NCBI RefSeq assembly: GCF_025907915.1
Contig: NZ_JAPAAF010000001.1
Span: 186,001-250,000, forward strand
Direction: 5' to 3'
Source: Gaoshiqia sediminis
GTDB lineage: Bacteria; Bacteroidota; Bacteroidia; Bacteroidales; Prolixibacteraceae
Length of the DNA stretch: 64,000 bases
This document shows positions 9,496 through 19,452 of the stretch, one piece after another. Each line of letters begins with the position of its first letter. Position 1 is the first letter of the stretch. A model generated the notes under the pieces. The model had not been told where the DNA came from. It worked only from the letters and a program-made list of their open reading frames with translations, and did not search any database. Position numbers and translations under genes: made by a program.

Positions 9496-9511
9496 ACTGG
9501 TAGGTACTGGT
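9496..9511 (+). promoter_or_regulatory. Operator candidate between galM and the GntR gene
   Basis: ACTGGTAGGTACTGGT, built of two ACTGGT halves in direct orientation 10 bases apart. The identical 16 bases occur inverted before galT (10701-10716). The site abuts the TTG -33 box of the GntR gene and overlaps the -33 region of galM. The binder is inferred to be the GntR protein encoded next door. Confidence 0.6.
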
Positions 9512-9542
9512 TGCTATTGGCTCCTTATTTTTTGTATTTTTG
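9511..9542 (+). promoter_or_regulatory. Promoter of the GntR regulator gene
   Basis: TTG at 9511-9513 and TATTTTTG at 9535-9542 with a 21-base spacer match the Bacteroidota -33/-7 pattern. The TTG starts within the operator. Confidence 0.55.
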
Positions 9543-9571
9543 ATTTTTAATACCTGACAAAATTAAACTTT

Positions 9572-10570
9572 GTGGAAAATATTCAAATTGACGACACGCT
9601 GGGAGTTCCCAAATATCGACAGATAATAAACTCTATATATCAGGCCATCTCAAATGGCGATTTGAAAGTGGGCGATAAAATACCATCGCTGAACCAGATT
9701 TGCGCCGAGTTCGACCTTTCGCGCGATACGGTGATGGTGGCTTTTAATGAACTGAAAGCGAAGGGCGTCATTAATTCTATTCCCGGGAAGGGTTACTATA
9801 TTAATAGCACCGATATTAACCTGGATGAACGGATCTTTTTGCTTTTTGATGAACTGAATGCTTTCAAGGAAGACTTATACACCGCATTGTTGAATAGCCT
9901 GGATATCAAGTCGAACGTAGATATTTACTTTCACCATTTCAACTTTCAATTGTTCAAAGATTTGATTCATCAAAGCGTTGGCAAATACACGTCTTATGTC
10001 ATCATGCCGGCCACGTTCGATCATACCGCAGACATTATTGCCGCCTTGCCGGAAGATAAAGTGTATATTCTCGATCGGTTAAAGGATGATTTGAAAGCTT
10101 TTCCGGTGGTTTATCAGGATTTTGAAGGCGATGTTTACCGGGCTCTTCAGGATGGGGAAGATTTACTGGCCAAGTACGACAAGCTGGTCATGGTTTTTCC
10201 GGGGGGAAAAGAACCCGAAGGCCGGATGATTGGTTTTCAGAAGTTTTGCGAGGAGCGAAACATTCCGTTCGAAATCCTGCGCAGCTTGCTGAGCCGTAAG
10301 ATCCGTAAAGGCGAAGCTTATTTTGTTCCCTCCGACCGGAACCTGGTGCGCTTGGTGAAAATGGCTGCCGAGCAAAACCTGACCCTAGGAAGCGATCTGG
10401 GTATTGTTTCATTTAATGATACTGTTTTAAAGGAAGTGGTGGCCGGAGGCATCACTACTATTTCAACCGATTTCAAACTGATGGGCGAAAGCCTGGCCGG
10501 GATGATCGTTGAAAAGCGCCGGGAAAAGCTGGCCAACCCGGCATCGCTAATCCGGCGAAATTCGTTATAG
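9572..10570 (+). CDS. GntR-family transcriptional regulator of galactose genes
   Basis: DNA-binding repressor or activator with an N-terminal GntR winged helix (about residues 10-80: PKYRQIINSIYQAISNGDLKVGDKIPS, then FDLSRDTVMVAFNELKAKG and IPGKGYYI) and a C-terminal LacI-like periplasmic-binding-protein domain (about 85-330) that would sense a sugar. This fusion is common among sugar regulators of Bacteroidota. The start is GTG at 9572, fixed by the beginning of the winged helix; no in-frame ATG precedes it sensibly. It sits between galM and galT, and an identical 16-bp site flanks it on both sides, so the galactose regulon is the likely target. The ligand is inferred from context. Confidence 0.85.
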   Translation: MENIQIDDTLGVPKYRQIINSIYQAISNGDLKVGDKIPSLNQICAEFDLSRDTVMVAFNELKAKGVINSIPGKGYYINSTDINLDERIFLLFDELNAFKEDLYTALLNSLDIKSNVDIYFHHFNFQLFKDLIHQSVGKYTSYVIMPATFDHTADIIAALPEDKVYILDRLKDDLKAFPVVYQDFEGDVYRALQDGEDLLAKYDKLVMVFPGGKEPEGRMIGFQKFCEERNIPFEILRSLLSRKIRKGEAYFVPSDRNLVRLVKMAAEQNLTLGSDLGIVSFNDTVLKEVVAGGITTISTDFKLMGESLAGMIVEKRREKLANPASLIRRNSL

Positions 10571-10700
10571 TGGAATTGAATTGCTGATAAATCAAAAGCC
10601 TGTAGCTTTTCCCCGACACACATTGTACTCATCCTTTGGGGTATGTTTGAAAACATAAATAGTACACACGCCCCACAGCGGAATTTATGTATTTTTACCC

Positions 10701-10716
10701 ACCAGTACCTACCAGT
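10701..10716 (-). promoter_or_regulatory. Operator candidate before galT
   Basis: On the minus strand this is ACTGGTAGGTACTGGT, identical over 16 bases to the site at 9496-9511. It follows a weak -7-like TATTTTTA (10690-10697) and ends 16 bases before the galT ATG, a position where a bound protein would block initiation. Confidence 0.6.
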
Positions 10717-10732
10717 TGGAAAAATAGAGAAA

Positions 10733-11791
10733 ATGAGCAATTTTAATATTGAAGATCATCCTCACCGGCGGTTGAATCCGCTGACAAATGATTGGATTTT
10801 GGTTTCGCCACACCGCGCTAAAAGGCCGTGGCAAGGGCAAGTGGAAAAGCCTGCTTTGGACGAAAGGCCCAAGTACGACCCGACCTGCTATTTGTGCGCG
10901 GGCAACGAACGTGCCGGGGGAAAGGTGAACCCGGATTATAAAGGAACCTTCGTGTTTACGAATGATTTCAGCGCGTTATTAACCGATACGCCCCATGGCG
11001 AAGTAAATGAAGGGAGCCTGTTCCAGGCGAGGAGTGAGAGCGGCATTTGCAAAGTGATCTGCTTCAGCGAAGACCACAGCCTGACCATCCCTGAGATGGA
11101 GGTTGCCGATATCCGCAAAGTGGTGGACGTTTGGTGTGAGCAATTTGAAGAACTTGGCAACACCGATGGTATCAATTACGTTCAGATTTTTGAAAACAAA
11201 GGAGCCATCATGGGTTGCTCAAACCCGCACCCACACGGGCAAATTTGGTCATCATCGTCGGTTCCGACCGAACCTGCCAAAGAATCGCAAACCCAAAAAG
11301 CGTATTTCGACAAGCACGGGCGGACGCTGTTGGGCGATTACCTGAAAGCTGAGCTGGATAAAAAAGAACGGTTGCTTGCCGAAAATGAGCACTTCGTTGC
11401 GCTGGTTCCGTATTGGGCCGTTTGGCCGTTCGAAACGATGATTATCAGCAAGCGGGCTGTTCAAAACATCCTTCAACTTACCGATGACGAAAAAACCGCA
11501 CTGGCCGATATTTATAAGCAACTAACGGTGAAATACGACAATCTGTTTGAAGTGTCGTTTGCGTATTCGGCAGGCTTGCACCAGGCACCAACCGATGGGA
11601 ACGACTACCCGGAATGGCACCTGCACATGCATTTTTATCCGCCGCTGTTGCGTTCGGCTTCGGTTAAAAAATTCATGGTCGGTTACGAAATGTTGGCCAC
11701 ACCACAGCGCGACATTACTGCAGAACAGGCCGCTCAGCGCTTGCGCGACCTTCCTGATGTCCATTATAAGACTCAAATCAATAAATTATAA
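10733..11791 (+). CDS. galT: Galactose-1-phosphate uridylyltransferase
   Basis: Leloir enzyme exchanging UMP between UDP-glucose and galactose-1-phosphate. The 352-residue protein shows the N-terminal [20 protein letters not shown] block, the metal-ligand pair CYLCAGN, and the catalytic HPHGQIW loop (central HPH with the nucleophilic His), plus a C-terminal [11 protein letters not shown] metal site. The ATG at 10733 is preferred because the longer frame from 10643 would cover the operator and adds no family sequence. galK follows after 21 bases and the symporter after that, forming a galT-galK-transporter operon. Confidence 0.95.
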   Translation: MSNFNIEDHPHRRLNPLTNDWILVSPHRAKRPWQGQVEKPALDERPKYDPTCYLCAGNERAGGKVNPDYKGTFVFTNDFSALLTDTPHGEVNEGSLFQARSESGICKVICFSEDHSLTIPEMEVADIRKVVDVWCEQFEELGNTDGINYVQIFENKGAIMGCSNPHPHGQIWSSSSVPTEPAKESQTQKAYFDKHGRTLLGDYLKAELDKKERLLAENEHFVALVPYWAVWPFETMIISKRAVQNILQLTDDEKTALADIYKQLTVKYDNLFEVSFAYSAGLHQAPTDGNDYPEWHLHMHFYPPLLRSASVKKFMVGYEMLATPQRDITAEQAAQRLRDLPDVHYKTQINKL

Positions 11792-11812
11792 AACTCAACC
11801 AGTGAAATTGTT

Positions 11813-13102
11813 ATGGCAAAAATTAGTGCGTTAATTGAAAAAATAAACGGCGGGAACAATCCGCTGTTCCAGGAGTTGTATGGCGTTGATGCGGCTGTCT
11901 TGAACGAACAGGCTGCCCGCTATGCAGGGTTAATGGGTGAATTTGAAAAAATCTACGGAACGGACGAGGTGGCACTGTTCAGCTCGCCCGGGCGTACCGA
12001 AATTGGCGGCAATCATACCGACCACAACCACGGATGCGTATTAGCCGGAGCTGTAAACCTCGATAACATTGCTGTTGCTGCCAAAAACGGGACCAATATT
12101 ATTCGGGTAACATCAGCCGGATATCCCGAATTTCAGGTTGACCTAAATGATTTGGCCATCGATGAGTCCCAGTTTTATACTTCTTCGGCTCTGGTGAAGG
12201 GAATTTGCGCCCGCATGAAAGAAAAGGGGTACGAAATAGGCGGCTTTGATGCCTGCATTGAAGGCCGTGTGCCGAAAGGTTCAGGCCTGAGCTCTTCTGC
12301 CTCTTTCGAAGTGTTGATTGGTGCTATTGTCAACCAATTGTTCAACGATGGAAAAATGAGCGCTGTGGAAAATGCCATCATCGGACAATGGTCTGAGAAC
12401 AACTACTTCGGAAAACCGTGCGGTTTAATGGACCAAACCGCCTGTTCGGTGGGGGGATTGATCACCATCGATTTTGAAAACCCGGCAAAACCCATTGTAA
12501 AGGAGGTTGATTTCGATTTCGTATCAACCGGATTTGCTTTGGTTATTACCGATGTGGGCGGTGGTCACCACGACCCGGCCTCGCAGGCTGAATATGCATC
12601 GTTGCCTACTGAGATGAAATCGGTTGCCAACGCGCTTGGTGCCGAGGTGCTTCGCGAGGTGACCCTGGAGCAGATTGTTGAAAAGATTCCCGAAATACGC
12701 GAAAAAACCGGCGACCGGGCTATCCTGCGGGCTTATCACTTTCAGGGCGACAACCAACGTGTCGTAGATCAGGTTGCTGCATTGGAAAACAACGATTTTC
12801 AGGCCTTCCTGAAGATGGTGGTAGAATCGGGCTATAGCTCATACATGTACAATCAAAACATTTTTGATGTCGTTCATAAGGACGATCAGGTGGTTTCGTT
12901 GGCTTTGGCATTAAGTGAAATGGTGCTGAAAGGAGCGGGTGCCTGGCGTGTTCATGGAGGCGGTTTCGGCGGTACCATCCAAGCCTTTGTTCCGCAGGAT
13001 AAATTGGATGAGTACGTGAAAACGCTGGAGCATGTTTATGGTGATGGAAAATGCCACAAACTGTTCATCCGAGCCAAAGGTGCAATCAAATTAGATTTTT
13101 AA
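11813..13102 (+). CDS. galK: Galactokinase
   Basis: GHMP-family kinase phosphorylating alpha-galactose at C1. The 429 residues carry the galactokinase signature SSPGRTEIGGNHTDHN, the GHMP ATP loop VPKGSGLSSSASFEV, and the C-terminal GAWRVHGGGFGGTIQ glycine-rich motif. It is slightly longer than the E. coli enzyme because of an N-terminal extension of about 30 residues. It lies between galT and a sugar/H+ symporter, consistent with a complete uptake-to-UDP-sugar path except that no galE is present in the window. Confidence 0.95.
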   Translation: MAKISALIEKINGGNNPLFQELYGVDAAVLNEQAARYAGLMGEFEKIYGTDEVALFSSPGRTEIGGNHTDHNHGCVLAGAVNLDNIAVAAKNGTNIIRVTSAGYPEFQVDLNDLAIDESQFYTSSALVKGICARMKEKGYEIGGFDACIEGRVPKGSGLSSSASFEVLIGAIVNQLFNDGKMSAVENAIIGQWSENNYFGKPCGLMDQTACSVGGLITIDFENPAKPIVKEVDFDFVSTGFALVITDVGGGHHDPASQAEYASLPTEMKSVANALGAEVLREVTLEQIVEKIPEIREKTGDRAILRAYHFQGDNQRVVDQVAALENNDFQAFLKMVVESGYSSYMYNQNIFDVVHKDDQVVSLALALSEMVLKGAGAWRVHGGGFGGTIQAFVPQDKLDEYVKTLEHVYGDGKCHKLFIRAKGAIKLDF

Positions 13103-13133
13103 TCTTTCATACTAAACTTATAAACTTCCAGAC

Positions 13134-14351
13134 ATGAGTACTAAAAACAAGTATTTGTTCCCGTTGATTGTGATGGCTTCGTTGTTCTTCCTTTTCGGAT
13201 TTATCACAACGATGAATAATTCAACGATTGAATTTCTGAAAGGCGCCTTTGGTCTTAACGATGTTCAAAAACAATTACCGAATACTTTCTTTTATGGCGC
13301 CTATGTGCTTTCAGTTCCTGTAGGGTTTCTGATTAAGCGCATTGGATACCGCTTTTCGATTTTTACCGGCTTGGCATTAATCGCGTTAGGTTTCTTTGCG
13401 AGTATCCCCGGTGTGGGGTTCGGGTATTATGGTTTTTTAAGTGCAGTTTCAATTTTTGCCATTGGGGTTGTTGTGCTTCAGGTGGCTGCTGCCCCTTATG
13501 TGGTTGCCTTAGGTCCTGCTGAAAGCTCTGCAAGCCGTCTGACCCTGACCAATGCCCTGAACTCTGTGGCAACGGTTATTGCACCGATTTTTGTATCCAT
13601 TTTATTGGTCACTCCTGAACTTGCTCCGGGTGAAGTGCTTGAAAATTCTGAGATAAAGGAAATTGTGAAGAATCCGTTTATCGGGATTGGTGTAGTTACT
13701 GTTGTCATCCTACTGATCATGTTTTTCTTGAAACTACCTGATATTAAGGGAGAACAAAAAGCTGCCGAAGAAGCAAGCAAAACAAAACACAAATCAAGCG
13801 CTTTTAAATATCCGCACGTGTGGCTGGGATCATTGGCCATTTTCGTGTATATGGGCATTGAGATTGGTATCCCTAGCTTCTTTGCCGACTTTGCAAGTAA
13901 AACAGGTGCAGTAATCGACACATCCTCTACCGACATGCTGAAATTTTACTGGGGTGGACTAATGGTTGGCCGTTTGATTGGCATTTTTGTCCTTCAGAAA
14001 GCCAGACCGTCCTTAATTCTGTCGATTTGTGCCATTGGTGGCGCAGCCATGTTGACGGGGGCGATTGTGTTAACCGGCAATGTAAGCATGTGGTTATTCC
14101 TGGGAACAGGTTTGTTCCATTCGATTATGTGGCCTGTAATTTATAGTTTGGCACTGGAAGATTTAGGGCCTCATTCGGATGTTGCATCCGGTATTATTGC
14201 AACGTCGGTAATTGGTGCCGCTATTTTAATGCCTATTATGGGGGCTATCCAAACCATCACCGGATCGGTAATTATTGCCGTTAGTTGTTTGTTTGTTTAC
14301 TACCTGTATCTGATATTCTTTGCCACAAAGGGTTCCAAAATAAGAACATAA
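13134..14351 (+). CDS. Sugar/H+ symporter of the FHS family (galactose/glucose permease)
   Basis: Inner-membrane major facilitator of about 12 helices, 405 residues. The family start is clear: FPLIVMASLFFLFGFITTMNN, with the polar helix-1 motif typical of fucose/glucose/galactose:H+ symporters, and YVLSVPVGFLIKRIGYR as the loop 2-3 motif. It is third in the galT-galK operon, so galactose is the probable substrate; glucose cannot be excluded. It is followed by a strong terminator. Confidence 0.88.
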   Translation: MSTKNKYLFPLIVMASLFFLFGFITTMNNSTIEFLKGAFGLNDVQKQLPNTFFYGAYVLSVPVGFLIKRIGYRFSIFTGLALIALGFFASIPGVGFGYYGFLSAVSIFAIGVVVLQVAAAPYVVALGPAESSASRLTLTNALNSVATVIAPIFVSILLVTPELAPGEVLENSEIKEIVKNPFIGIGVVTVVILLIMFFLKLPDIKGEQKAAEEASKTKHKSSAFKYPHVWLGSLAIFVYMGIEIGIPSFFADFASKTGAVIDTSSTDMLKFYWGGLMVGRLIGIFVLQKARPSLILSICAIGGAAMLTGAIVLTGNVSMWLFLGTGLFHSIMWPVIYSLALEDLGPHSDVASGIIATSVIGAAILMPIMGAIQTITGSVIIAVSCLFVYYLYLIFFATKGSKIRT

Positions 14352-14378
14352 CAGCATCTGTTCGTATTTTTATGATTT

Positions 14379-14409
14379 AGCCACCTGGATTTGTCCGGGT
14401 GGCTTTTTT
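14379..14409 (+). terminator. Terminator of the galactose operon
   Basis: Arms 14379-14389 and 14394-14404 form an 11-bp stem (AGCCACCTGGA/TCCGGGTGGCT, one wobble) with a four-base loop and a T-tract to 14409. Confidence 0.88.
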
Positions 14410-14460
14410 CATTCTTTAATGTTATAAAACACAATCACCAAAAAATCAGACGAGAATCAA

Positions 14461-14481
14461 TAAGAGTACAATATACTTTTA
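14461..14481 (+). promoter_or_regulatory. Inverted repeat upstream of araR, operator candidate
   Basis: TAAGAGTA-CAATA-TACTTTTA, an 8-5-8 inverted repeat with one mismatch, ends 15 bases before the ATG of the Nudix-type regulator, so autoregulation and control of the whole ara operon is the natural reading. No second copy was seen in the window. Confidence 0.5.
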
Positions 14482-14495
14482 TAATTTTGAACCGC

Positions 14496-15203
14496 ATGGA
14501 AGAGATCAAGAAAAATTTGCAGGAATTGTACGGGCAGCACCCCAGGGTTTATGTTGCCGTTGACTGTGTCATTTTTGGCTACATGGATGGCGAGCTGAAG
14601 CTATTATTATACCCTCGGAGTTTTGAGCCGGCCAAGGGGAATTGGTCGTTGCTGGGCGGGTTTGTTCAGGAGAACGAATCAGCCGACCAGGCAGCTGCAC
14701 GCATCCTGAAACGCACCACGGGCCTGGACCAGATTTACATGGAACAGGTGGCCGCTTTTTCCGAGCCAAACCGGGAGACTACGGCCCGGGTAATCAGTAT
14801 TGCTTATTACGCGCTGATTCGTCTGGATAAACACGATGAAGAAATCGTGAGCCAGTACGGTGCCGATTGGTTTCCGCTGGAGAAGAGGCCCGATTTGATT
14901 TTCGACCACAATGAAATTGTTGAGAAAGCGCTGGCGAAATTGCAGCAAAAGGCAGGTTATCAGTTGGTAGGACCCGAACTGCTGCCCGAAATTTTCACGC
15001 TCACTCAACTGCGCCGCTTGTACGAAGCCATTTTTCAGCGCACGCTCGACCCGGGAAACTTTCGCAAAAAGGTGTTGTCGCTCGACTTGTTAACCCGCTT
15101 GAATAAAAAAGATTCGACAGAATCGAAAAAGGGCGCTTTTTATTATCGCTATAATAATCAGGAAGCCCGGGAAAAGGAAATCGGGCGGATCATTAAAATA
15201 TAA
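14496..15203 (+). CDS. Nudix-type arabinose regulator (AraR-like)
   Basis: Cytoplasmic transcription factor with an N-terminal Nudix-like domain (about residues 20-150) and a C-terminal winged helix (about 155-235), as in the NrtR-related AraR known from Bacteroides. The Nudix box is degenerate: [24 protein letters not shown] lacks the REx2EE core needed for hydrolysis, as expected for a sugar-sensing regulator and not an enzyme. The start at 14496 (MEEIKKNL) fits the family; the longer frame from 14391 would run through the terminator. It heads the operon araR-araA-symporter-araD-araB, and an inverted repeat just upstream suggests autoregulation. Arabinose as ligand follows from the family and from context. 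Confidence 0.87.
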   Translation: MEEIKKNLQELYGQHPRVYVAVDCVIFGYMDGELKLLLYPRSFEPAKGNWSLLGGFVQENESADQAAARILKRTTGLDQIYMEQVAAFSEPNRETTARVISIAYYALIRLDKHDEEIVSQYGADWFPLEKRPDLIFDHNEIVEKALAKLQQKAGYQLVGPELLPEIFTLTQLRRLYEAIFQRTLDPGNFRKKVLSLDLLTRLNKKDSTESKKGAFYYRYNNQEAREKEIGRIIKI

Positions 15204-15225
15204 TAACCTTAAAAAGCATACGGAG

Positions 15226-16716
15226 ATGGAAAAAATGGATTTTAAAAATTTGGAGGTTTGGTTTGTTACCGGGAGCCAGCATTTGTATGGCCCAAAAACA
15301 TTAAAACAAGTTGATCAGGATTCGGAAACCATTGCCAAGGCACTGGATGCATCATCCGAAATCCCGGTAAAAATCGTCTTTAAGCCGGTGGTAACTACGC
15401 CCGACGAAATTTATCAATTGTGTTTGGCTGCCAACAACGCTCCTAACTGTATCGGACTGATCACCTGGATGCATACTTTCTCGCCTGCAAAAATGTGGAT
15501 TCAGGGCCTGAATGTATTGAGCAAACCGTTTGCCCACCTGCATACGCAGTTTAACCGCGACATCCCATGGAACGATATCGATATGGATTTCATGAACCTG
15601 AACCAGTCGGCCCACGGCGACCGCGAGTTTGGTTTCATTTGCACCCGTATGCGCCTGAACCGCAAGGTTGTTGTCGGATTCTGGCAGGATCCGAATGTTC
15701 AGAAGAAATTGGGCGCCTGGTCGCGTGCGGCTATCGGTTACCACGAATCGAAATCATTGAAAATTTGCCGTTTTGGTGATAATATGCGCCATGTGGCCGT
15801 TACCGAGGGTGATAAAGTGGAGGCTCAGAAAGTACTGGGCTGGCAGGTAAATTACCACGGCGTGGGCGAATTGGTGGCAAGCATGGAAACTATTTCTGAA
15901 AAAGAAATTGATGAACTGATGGAAGTTTATGCTACCGAATATCAGCTCGCCGACAAAACAAACGAAAACGTTCGGTACCAGGCCAAAATTGAGCTGGGGA
16001 TGAAGAAGTTCCTCGACAAGAACGGCTACAAAGCATTCACGACCAACTTTGAAGACCTGACCGGTTTGAAACAGCTTCCCGGCCTGGCAAGCCAGCACCT
16101 GATGGCGCAAGGCTACGGTTTTGGCGCCGAAGGCGACTGGAAACAATCTGCACTGGTACGCATCATGAAAGTCATGGGTGCCGGGTTGACAGGCGGTTGC
16201 TCATTCATGGAAGATTATACCTATCACATGGATCCGGCCCAACCTGCCGTGTTGAGCGCCCACATGCTTGAGATTTGTCCTTCAATTGCCGAAGGAAAAG
16301 CGTCGATAGAAGTACACCCGCTGGGAATTGGTGGTAAAGATGCACCTGCCCGTTTGGTATTCAATGTCCCCGAAGGCGATGGCATCAATGCTACGTTGGT
16401 TGACATGGGCGGACGTATGCGCATGATCCTCAATCCGGTGAAATCGATCAAGGCCCAACCGCTTCCTAAATTGCCGGTTGCCCGCGCCCTTTGGATCCCG
16501 ATGCCAAACCTGGAAATTGGTGCCGCTGCCTGGATTTACGCCGGTGGAGCCCACCATACCAGTTTCTCAATGGCCCTGAACCGCGAAAGCCTGGAAGATT
16601 TCGCCGAAATGGTGAACTTGGAATTGGTGGTGATTGATGAAAATACAACCATCCCCGAATTCAAGAAAGAACTGAGATGGAATGATTTGTATTACCACCT
16701 TTCAAAAGGTTTATAA
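15226..16716 (+). CDS. araA: L-arabinose isomerase
   Basis: Converts L-arabinose to L-ribulose, the first catabolic step. The 496-residue protein matches the family length and shows the metal/catalytic elements: GFGAEGDWK (Glu), SFMEDYTYH (Glu), [11 protein letters not shown] (His) and GGAHHTSFS (His). The N-terminal [12 protein letters not shown] is the family opening. The start at 15226 follows a good GGAG; an alternative ATG lies three codons on. It begins 22 bases after araR and precedes the Na+/sugar symporter. Confidence 0.96.
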   Translation: MEKMDFKNLEVWFVTGSQHLYGPKTLKQVDQDSETIAKALDASSEIPVKIVFKPVVTTPDEIYQLCLAANNAPNCIGLITWMHTFSPAKMWIQGLNVLSKPFAHLHTQFNRDIPWNDIDMDFMNLNQSAHGDREFGFICTRMRLNRKVVVGFWQDPNVQKKLGAWSRAAIGYHESKSLKICRFGDNMRHVAVTEGDKVEAQKVLGWQVNYHGVGELVASMETISEKEIDELMEVYATEYQLADKTNENVRYQAKIELGMKKFLDKNGYKAFTTNFEDLTGLKQLPGLASQHLMAQGYGFGAEGDWKQSALVRIMKVMGAGLTGGCSFMEDYTYHMDPAQPAVLSAHMLEICPSIAEGKASIEVHPLGIGGKDAPARLVFNVPEGDGINATLVDMGGRMRMILNPVKSIKAQPLPKLPVARALWIPMPNLEIGAAAWIYAGGAHHTSFSMALNRESLEDFAEMVNLELVVIDENTTIPEFKKELRWNDLYYHLSKGL

Positions 16717-16753
16717 AGCACTTGACGAATAAACAAACTAAAACTGTAACTAA

Positions 16754-18484
16754 ATGGCTTCATTAGACTGGATTGTTATTGGAATCTTCGGACTGGCATT
16801 GATCGCGATCATTGTCTGGGTGTTTAAGCAGAAAGAAGAAACCTCGGGCGACTACTTCCTGGCCGGGCGCGATGCCTCCTGGATTGCAATTGGCGCTTCT
16901 ATCTTTGCATCAAATATCGGATCGGAACACCTGATCGGTTTGGCCGGTGCGGGTGCTTCGAGCGGGATGGCCATGGCCCACTGGGAAATTCAGGGATGGA
17001 TGATCCTGATCTTGGGCTGGGTGTTTGTGCCCTTCTACTCGCGAAGCATGGTGTCAACCATGCCCGAATTCCTGGAAAAACGATATAATAAAGAATCGAG
17101 AACCATTCTTTCTCTTATATCGCTGATCAGTTACGTGTTAACGAAAGTTGCTGTTACTGTTTATGCCGGTGGTTTGGTTTTTCAGCAGGTTTTCGGTATC
17201 GAAACCATGTGGGGAATTGATTTCTTCTGGATCTCCGCTATTGGCCTAGTATTATTGACAGCGATTTACACCGTTATTGGTGGTATGAAATCGGTGCTTT
17301 ACACATCGGTTTTACAAACTCCAATTCTCTTGTTGGGATCAATTATTATTGTTGTGCTGGGATTGAAAGCTGTTGGTGGTTGGGACGAAATGTTACGTAT
17401 CACCAGCGCTGTACCAGTGAACGACTATGGTGATACCATGACAAACCTGATACGCAGTAACCGTGACTCCGACTTCCCCTGGCTGGGTGTATTTATTGGC
17501 TCCGCAGTAATTGGTTTCTGGTACTGGTGTACCGACCAGTTTATTGTTCAGCGTGTACTTTCCGGTAAAAACGAAAAAGAGTCGCGCCGTGGTACTATTT
17601 TCGGCGCCTACCTGAAACTCACACCTGTATTTCTGTTTATGATTCCGGGGATGATTGCTTTTGCACTTCACCAAAAAGGACTGGAGTCTGGCGGCTTTTT
17701 GCCCCTGTTGGAAAACGGACAGCCAAATGCTGATGCAGCTTTCCCAACCTTGGTGGCCAAATTGCTTCCTGCAGGCGTAAAAGGTCTGGTGGTTTGCGGT
17801 ATCCTGGCGGCTCTGATGAGTTCATTGGCCTCTTTGTTTAACTCATCTGCTATGTTGTTCACCATCGACTTCTACAAAAAGTACAAGCCCAGTACCAGCG
17901 AAGCAAAATTACTCCGTGTTGGACGTATAGCTACTGTTGTTGTGGTTATCCTTGGTATTTTGTGGATTCCGATTATGCGCAGTATCGGTGATGTGCTTTA
18001 CACCTATTTGCAGGATGTTCAATCCGTTTTGGCGCCGGGTATTGCGGCTGCCTTCCTGTTGGGTATTCTTTCCAGCAAGCCTACGCCCAAAGGTGGTATG
18101 TGGGGGATGATCGCCGGTTTCATTATCGGTATTATGCGATTGGGGGCCAAAGTCCTTTACTCAACTCTTGCCGGTAATGCCGGATATGCTGATGTGAAAC
18201 TCTGGGCTGCCGAAAATGGCGTGAATAACTTCTTCTATGTCTTGTTCTACGACGTAAACTGGTTGTTCTTCAGTGGTGGTATGCTGATCTTCAGTATTAT
18301 TGTTGTAATGGTTGTGAGTATGTTCACCAAACCGGCCCCTGCTGCCCAAATCGAAGGGCTAACTTATTCCTCGGCAACGGCTGCCCAAAAAGCGGCCACA
18401 CGTGCCAGTTGGAACAAGTGGGACCTTATGCACACAGCCATTATTATTGGCCTCACGGTTGTCTTCTACATTTACTTTTGGTAA
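16754..18484 (+). CDS. Sodium/sugar symporter (SSS family), probable arabinose uptake
   Basis: Inner-membrane symporter of 576 residues with about 14 helices. SSS motifs include YFLAGRDASWIAIGASIFASNIGSEHL near residue 35, with the sodium-binding region, the GWVFVPFYSRSMVSTMPEFLEKRY segment, and the WYWCTDQFIVQRVLSGKN block typical of SglT-type sugar carriers. Located between araA and araD, it is inferred to import arabinose, though some relatives move glucose, galactose or xylose. Confidence 0.87.
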   Translation: MASLDWIVIGIFGLALIAIIVWVFKQKEETSGDYFLAGRDASWIAIGASIFASNIGSEHLIGLAGAGASSGMAMAHWEIQGWMILILGWVFVPFYSRSMVSTMPEFLEKRYNKESRTILSLISLISYVLTKVAVTVYAGGLVFQQVFGIETMWGIDFFWISAIGLVLLTAIYTVIGGMKSVLYTSVLQTPILLLGSIIIVVLGLKAVGGWDEMLRITSAVPVNDYGDTMTNLIRSNRDSDFPWLGVFIGSAVIGFWYWCTDQFIVQRVLSGKNEKESRRGTIFGAYLKLTPVFLFMIPGMIAFALHQKGLESGGFLPLLENGQPNADAAFPTLVAKLLPAGVKGLVVCGILAALMSSLASLFNSSAMLFTIDFYKKYKPSTSEAKLLRVGRIATVVVVILGILWIPIMRSIGDVLYTYLQDVQSVLAPGIAAAFLLGILSSKPTPKGGMWGMIAGFIIGIMRLGAKVLYSTLAGNAGYADVKLWAAENGVNNFFYVLFYDVNWLFFSGGMLIFSIIVVMVVSMFTKPAPAAQIEGLTYSSATAAQKAATRASWNKWDLMHTAIIIGLTVVFYIYFW

Positions 18485-18524
18485 CCGTTGTATTAGAGAA
18501 ATCATGAGTAACTTTTAAAATAAG

Positions 18525-18566
18525 AGAGGAACCCGGTGCTTCGTAAGAATGGCCGGTTCCTTTCTT
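18525..18566 (+). terminator. Hairpin between symporter and araD, possible attenuator
   Basis: AGGAACCCGG (18527-18536) and CCGGTTCCT (18553-18561) pair with one bulged C around a 16-base loop, followed by a mixed TTTCTTCT tail. The tail is not a clean T-run, so it may be a partial terminator or an mRNA-processing hairpin that sets lower araD/araB levels. Confidence 0.4.
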
Positions 18567-18665
18567 CTCCTGTGGCACAACACTGCTTCTGAGGAAGGTG
18601 CTGGTGCTGTGAGTGTCAAGTAAACCGGTTGTTTGTGCCGGACTAATTCAGTAAAAAGAAGAAAC

Positions 18666-19349
18666 ATGTTAGAAGAATTAAAAGAACAGGTATGCCGCGC
18701 CAATTTGGAATTGGTGGAGCATGGACTGGTTATCTTTACCTGGGGAAACGTGAGTGGCATCGATCGCAGTAAAGGCTTGGTTGTTATTAAACCCAGCGGC
18801 GTTTCGTACGATGGGATGAAACCGGATGATATGGTTGTGCTGGACCTGGATGGCAATATGGTGGAAGGAAAATACAAACCTTCGTCGGATACGGCAACTC
18901 ATTTGGTGCTGTACAAAAATTTCAAAAATATTGGTGGCATTGTGCATACCCACTCCGAGTGGGCAACTACCTGGGCACAAGCCGGTCGTTCTATTCCGGC
19001 AGTGGGAACCACGCATGCCGATTATTTTTACGGCGAGATTCCCTGCACCCGGAAAATGACCGACGAGGAGATCAAAGGTGCCTATGAACTGGAAACCGGA
19101 AATGTGATTGTGGAATGTTTCAAAAATCTGAACCCCGATTATGTACCGGGTGTATTGGTGAACAATCATGCGCCTTTCTCGTGGGGAACAGATGCGCACA
19201 ATGCTGTGCATAATGCTGTTGTGTTGGAAGAAGTGGCTAAAATGACCTTCCGCTCACTTCACCTGAACCCCAATACAGAAATGTCGCAAACCTTGCTCGA
19301 CAAGCATTTCCTGCGCAAGCACGGAAAAGATGCCTATTACGGACAGTAA
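18666..19349 (+). CDS. araD: L-ribulose-5-phosphate 4-epimerase
   Basis: Converts L-ribulose-5-phosphate to D-xylulose-5-phosphate by a zinc-dependent retro-aldol mechanism. The 227-residue class II aldolase-like protein shows TWGNVSG, the KPSGVSYD phosphate loop, SSDTATH, the zinc ligands in VHTHSEWAT and the third His in [10 protein letters not shown]. The ATG at 18666 gives the family N-terminus MLEELKEQV. It is separated by about 180 bases from the symporter and 103 bases from araB, with a hairpin in the first gap. Confidence 0.95.
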   Translation: MLEELKEQVCRANLELVEHGLVIFTWGNVSGIDRSKGLVVIKPSGVSYDGMKPDDMVVLDLDGNMVEGKYKPSSDTATHLVLYKNFKNIGGIVHTHSEWATTWAQAGRSIPAVGTTHADYFYGEIPCTRKMTDEEIKGAYELETGNVIVECFKNLNPDYVPGVLVNNHAPFSWGTDAHNAVHNAVVLEEVAKMTFRSLHLNPNTEMSQTLLDKHFLRKHGKDAYYGQ

Positions 19350-19452
19350 GTAAAAGAACCTGTTATTTGCGCTATCGCTTCTTTCACAGATTGGTAGAAG
19401 GCAGAAAGCGGCAACAATTATTTCTGAACTTAAATCAAAAAAATAATTAGAA

